From Neisseria cinerea (lineage in GTDB: Bacteria > Pseudomonadota > Gammaproteobacteria > Burkholderiales > Neisseriaceae), in NCBI RefSeq assembly GCF_900475315.1, contig NZ_LS483369.1, forward strand, positions 1,736,001-1,800,000: a DNA stretch of 64,000 bases, read 5' to 3'. Below, in pieces: positions 61,016 through 64,000 of the stretch (within the stretch, counting starts at the first letter, position 1; each line of letters begins with the position of its first letter). Both the position numbers and the translations under genes were made by a program. The notes under the pieces were generated by a model that saw nothing but the letters and a program-made list of their open reading frames with translations, was not told where the DNA came from and ran no database searches.

Positions 61016-61228
61016 TTAGTACATCTTAGGAGGCAGTTGTTGGCTGCGCAGGCGTTTTTGCAGGCGTTTTACAGCTGCCGCTTTTTTGCGTTTGCGTTCG
61101 GTAGTCGGTTTTTCGTAGGCTTCGCGGGCGCGCAGCTCGGTCAGCAGACCGGTTTTTTCTACGGCGCGTTTGAAACGGCGCATGGCGACTTCAAATGGTT
61201 CATTCTCTTTTACGCGGATTGCAGGCAT
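61016..61228 (-). CDS. rpsU: 30S ribosomal protein S21
   Basis: 70 residues from the ATG with complement 61226-61228 ([20 protein letters not shown]), with AAAGGAAAT upstream. Strongly basic: [18 protein letters not shown]-type tail ([20 protein letters not shown]). Needed for translation initiation, located at the 3' end of 16S rRNA. Upstream in-frame codons are leader sequence. Confidence 0.97.
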   Translation of the reverse strand: MPAIRVKENEPFEVAMRRFKRAVEKTGLLTELRAREAYEKPTTERKRKKAAAVKRLQKRLRSQQLPPKMY

Positions 61229-61412
61229 TTTATTTCCTTTAATAAATTCTGTTGTTTCATCTGCCCATAATATCGATGGAAAGGATAGGGCAGACGGTGT
61301 TATAGGTTTTCCGTATCTCTGTGCCTTTCGGCGGCGGGATACGCGCCGTGATGGAAACATCACCTCCTAACGGGTCGGCTTATGCCGTGAACTGCTTAAC
61401 TTAAAAAAGCAG

Positions 61413-61424
61413 AAAAAAAAAAAA
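61413..61424. repeat. A12 homopolymer upstream of rpsU
   Basis: Twelve consecutive A on the plus strand in the rpsU upstream region. Confidence 0.8.
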
Positions 61425-61525
61425 TAATTTTCCGATTTTCTTATATTTGCGGTTTGGTGTCAATGTGGTTTGATAAAAATGCCGCCGGGGCTTTAGGGTG
61501 TTTTCTTTCAGACGGCATCGATACG

Positions 61526-63355
61526 TCAGCGTGCAGGAACGGTGCCCATACGCTGTTTAAGTGGGATGTAGGGTGTCCCGAAGAGGCCGGCGTAGTAGGC
61601 GGCATTGGTCATCACTTTTTTGACATAGTCTCGCGTTTCGGAAAACGGGATGGTTTCGGCATATACCGCACCCTCAAGGGGGATATCTGCCTGCCATCGG
61701 CGCGCTCTGCCGGGGCCGGCGTTATAGCCTGCGGTAGCGAGGACTTCGTTGTTTTGCAGGCGGCGTTTGGTGTCTGCCATATACCACGTTCCCATACGGA
61801 TATTACCGTCGGCGGTGTAAAGTTGTGCGGCATCCATACCGATTTTTCCGGCAATTTCGCGTGCTGTGGCAGGCATGACCTGCATCAACCCCTGCGCGCC
61901 CACGCCGGATTGCGCGCCCATGACGAAACGGCTTTCTTGACGAATCAGGCCGTAAACCCACGCCGGATCGACATCGGCATTTTGCGCGTGGCGGATTACA
62001 GTGTCTTTAAATGGCGAAATGTAGCGCAATGTGTAGTTGAGTTTATGGTCGGTGCGTTCTGCGCTGTTGATCGCCATGTCGTAAAACTTATGGTTGAACG
62101 CGGTTTGCGCGGCGGTCAGCAGGTTGTCCTCATCGAAGCCGCGTGTGGCAAAACGCCATTCCGCCTGAGCCTGACGGCGCATTTTTGCATCGCCGGCAGA
62201 TTGGCTGTTTTGGAACAATACCAGTGCGCGTTTGACTGGACCGTCTTCCGACATGCGGCGGACGTTGTTTGTGTCGGCATCGGGAACATTGTTGCGCGTA
62301 TCAATTTTCCGACCCAACTCTTCCCCTGCCAGTACGGCATAAAAATTTCTACCTGTTGCGGCTGCCTGTTCATAGAGTTTTGCTGCCTGCTGCAAGTTGC
62401 CCAGCGCAGCATGGCTGCGTGCCAGCCAGTAGAGCCAGGTCGGGCTCTTTTGCAGTTTTTCGGGCATATGCGAGATAACGGAAGCCAGTTCGTCCCAACG
62501 TCGGGCACGCATGGTGGCACGGGCGTACCATTCGATTTGGTCGTCGGTCAGTTGTCTGCGGTCGGAAACTTTGCCGTAATAGTCTAAGGCGGCGGGTACA
62601 TTGAGGTTTTGCGATTGATGCTGCCCCAGTACGCCCCACGCGAAACTGCGTTGTTCGGGGCTTAAACCGCTTTCCATTTCGGACAGCAGGGCGGCGGCAT
62701 TCGGCGATTTGCGTGCTTCTTTGCCGATGACGTTCAACAGGGCATATTCGCGCGATCCTTGAGTACCGGCATCAAGCGGGCTGCCCAATGCGGCTGCCAG
62801 ATTGCGTGCGTCTGTGGTTTGGCTGTTGGCCAACAGTCCGCGAACGCGCCTCCAGGCATCGTTGCTGTCCAACAAGCCGGATGCGGCTGCCTGTTCCAAC
62901 AGTTTGGTGCAGCCCGAAGGCAGTTTGCCCGTATTTTTGACCAGTTCGGCGGCACGTCCGTAGTCGTTGCGTTTCAAGTCGGCATAGCATTCGACTTCTT
63001 GGGTGCGTCCCTCAGGTTCGAGTTTGGCGTATTCTTGTTCAAATAGTTTCCACTGCTTGCGTGCGCCTAAGGATTTGAGCCACTCGTTGCGGACATTTTC
63101 CGTCATCGCACTGTTGCCGGCATTTTCCAAATAGGCTGCGACGGCGGCATCGTTGTTCTGTTTTGCCGCATCAAGCGCAGAAGGGTAGTTGCTGTAATCT
63201 TCCAGTGTTTTTTCTTCAGGTTCGGCAGGGCGGGACGGAACGGCCGATGATTCGGCGGCCTTTATCTCGCCTCCGGGCGCGTTTGTCGAAGAGCATGCGG
63301 CGAGTGCCAAAGCAGCAAGCAGTGGCAGTGAATGCTTTAGAATGAATGGATGCAT
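61526..63355 (-). CDS. ltgA: Lytic murein transglycosylase LtgA
   Basis: Lipoprotein of the soluble-lytic-transglycosylase (Slt70) family that cleaves peptidoglycan to 1,6-anhydro-muropeptides. In gonococcus LtgA contributes to release of cytotoxic fragments. 609 residues. Signal peptide with lipobox LALAAC (Cys at residue 21). An alpha-superhelical U-domain covers about residues 60-430. The SLT catalytic domain has GLIRQESRFVMGAQSGVGAQ (catalytic Glu), GLMQVMPATAREIA and AGYNAGPGRARRW. The start is the first ATG. A DUS follows its stop. Confidence 0.95.
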   Translation of the reverse strand: MHPFILKHSLPLLAALALAACSSTNAPGGEIKAAESSAVPSRPAEPEEKTLEDYSNYPSALDAAKQNNDAAVAAYLENAGNSAMTENVRNEWLKSLGARKQWKLFEQEYAKLEPEGRTQEVECYADLKRNDYGRAAELVKNTGKLPSGCTKLLEQAAASGLLDSNDAWRRVRGLLANSQTTDARNLAAALGSPLDAGTQGSREYALLNVIGKEARKSPNAAALLSEMESGLSPEQRSFAWGVLGQHQSQNLNVPAALDYYGKVSDRRQLTDDQIEWYARATMRARRWDELASVISHMPEKLQKSPTWLYWLARSHAALGNLQQAAKLYEQAAATGRNFYAVLAGEELGRKIDTRNNVPDADTNNVRRMSEDGPVKRALVLFQNSQSAGDAKMRRQAQAEWRFATRGFDEDNLLTAAQTAFNHKFYDMAINSAERTDHKLNYTLRYISPFKDTVIRHAQNADVDPAWVYGLIRQESRFVMGAQSGVGAQGLMQVMPATAREIAGKIGMDAAQLYTADGNIRMGTWYMADTKRRLQNNEVLATAGYNAGPGRARRWQADIPLEGAVYAETIPFSETRDYVKKVMTNAAYYAGLFGTPYIPLKQRMGTVPAR

Positions 63356-63735
63356 CGAATTTCCTTAAAAATTGAAACCCTGAAACAATCAGGGTTGGAA
63401 GATAAGATGCCGTCTGAACCGGCATTTTCTGGATTATATGCTGAAAATGCATTGCTTTCAGAACACTTTTGGTATCATAAGATATATTTTTCAATAATTT
63501 ACCGTTTTGGCGTGTGGTGTCGCACATTCAGGGGATCCCGCGCGGTATCGTTTGGGTTTCTGCCGTCAATCGGTTTTGTTGACAAAAAAATACTTTCCCG
63601 ATAGTATCATACGGAAACTAACTTGCCGATTTGACACAGCTTGCGGGCATAACAGCTAAAGCGTTCCGACAATTTCAGCTTTATCTTTTACGCCCGTTGT
63701 GCCCGACATCGGGCGTTGTTGTATGGAAAAAAACG
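63356..63735. promoter_or_regulatory. ltgA-metN divergent intergenic region
   Basis: 380 bp, no gene. It holds a DUS at about 63408, AT-rich sequence serving ltgA, the metN promoter listed separately, and a ~120-nt metN leader with a small GCCCG/CGGGC hairpin near 63695-63715. I recognise no named riboswitch. Confidence 0.5.
63579..63607 (+). promoter_or_regulatory. Strong promoter of metN
   Basis: Perfect -35 TTGACA and -10 TAGTAT with exactly 17-nt spacing. Confidence 0.7.
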
Positions 63736-64000
63736 ATGATTATCTTGAATAATGTTTCCAAACGCTATCAGACGCGCGACAAAGCATGGTTTGCCGCCGT
63801 CGAGCCGACGCATTTGGAAATAAAAGACGGCGAAATTTTCGGTCTGATGGGCTATTCTGGCGCGGGCAAATCCACCCTGTTGCGCCTGATTAACCTGTTG
63901 GAACGTCCCGACACGGGCAAGGTCAACGTTTGCGGACAAGAGCTGACTGCGCTCGATGCCGCCGCATTGCGTCAGGCGCGGCAGAATATCGGCATGGTAT
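63736..64000 (+). CDS. metN: Methionine ABC transporter ATP-binding protein (partial, C-terminus beyond right edge)
   Basis: 88 codons visible, starting MIILNNVSKRYQTRDKAWFA. Walker A is GYSGAGKSTLLRLINLLERP (GxSGAGKS with Tyr where most have Glu/Pro-rich turns), followed by ELTALDAAALRQARQNIGMV, the region before the Q-loop. The sequence and the ltgA neighbourhood match the neisserial metNIQ locus, where MetQ is the lipoprotein GNA1946. Signature and Walker B motifs lie outside the window. Confidence 0.88.
   Translation, partial: MIILNNVSKRYQTRDKAWFAAVEPTHLEIKDGEIFGLMGYSGAGKSTLLRLINLLERPDTGKVNVCGQELTALDAAALRQARQNIGMV

Noticed and set aside
63616-63735. Riboswitch in the metN leader
   Set aside because: No SAM-riboswitch core or other named fold is recognisable; only a small 5-bp hairpin is seen.
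63723-63752. Nine-codon upstream ORF overlapping the metN start
   Set aside because: It could couple to metN, but has no ribosome binding site of note and is too short to support.

Overview
The window is a chromosomal segment of a Neisseria species. It is studded with the 12-bp neisserial DNA uptake sequence (AT-DUS, ATGCCGTCTGAA), often as inverted pairs that act as terminators. It carries a Correia element and genes typical of the group: hpuAB, slam2, fur, lpxB, ltgA. The dominant AT-DUS dialect points to the N. meningitidis / gonorrhoeae / lactamica / polysaccharea cluster. The hpuA gene lacks the poly-G phase-variation tract of the pathogens, so a commensal relative is possible, but the species cannot be fixed from this sequence alone.

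Layout. 1-3,240 (minus): frr-uppS-cdsA-dxr, a ribosome-recycling, isoprenoid and phospholipid operon running off the left edge. 3.4-11.8 kb: a FUSC-type membrane protein, tRNA-Thr, a small membrane protein, rsmG, parA, a lipoprotein, rnhB, mnmG and an AGCS symporter. 11.9-25.6 kb: pdxA, rne divergent from rluC, lpxB, dapB-bamE divergent from fur, aat, gapA, an RnfB-like ferredoxin and a KefB-like antiporter. 25.7-26.1 kb: a tandemly duplicated tRNA-Val/tRNA-Asp pair, followed by about 1 kb of degenerate coding remnants. 27.1-31.0 kb: fabF-acpP, pyrD and two low-GC accessory genes.

31.1-46.2 kb is the most mosaic part: polA, a TPR/DUF2971-like protein of unknown function, a REP-like repeat, mscS, the hpuB-hpuA-slam2 haemoglobin-haptoglobin island flanked by 62-bp direct repeats, mnmE, and a pabB-pabC fusion with a Correia element read through in frame. 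All perfect copies of the foreign uptake dialect AGGTCGTCTGAA that I found lie between 32.3 and 46.0 kb, which suggests import from N. mucosa/sicca-like donors.

46.4-55.4 kb: ppk2, aldA, an AraC regulator, and a complete mlaFEDCBA lipid-transport operon continuing into a small acidic protein, a thioesterase and a TlpA-like thioredoxin. 55.4-64 kb: an acetyltransferase, rpmE, a Gram-positive-like cadD, a GT-C glycosyltransferase, sspA-sspB, a YqeY-like protein, rpsU, ltgA and the start of metN.

Functional themes. Envelope biogenesis: cdsA, uppS, dxr, lpxB, bamE, mla, ltgA. Iron: fur, hpuAB with slam2 (Slam2 is known to export HpuA to the surface), and Fur-like sites before fur, hpuA and the AraC gene. 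The rest is mainly translation and RNA metabolism.
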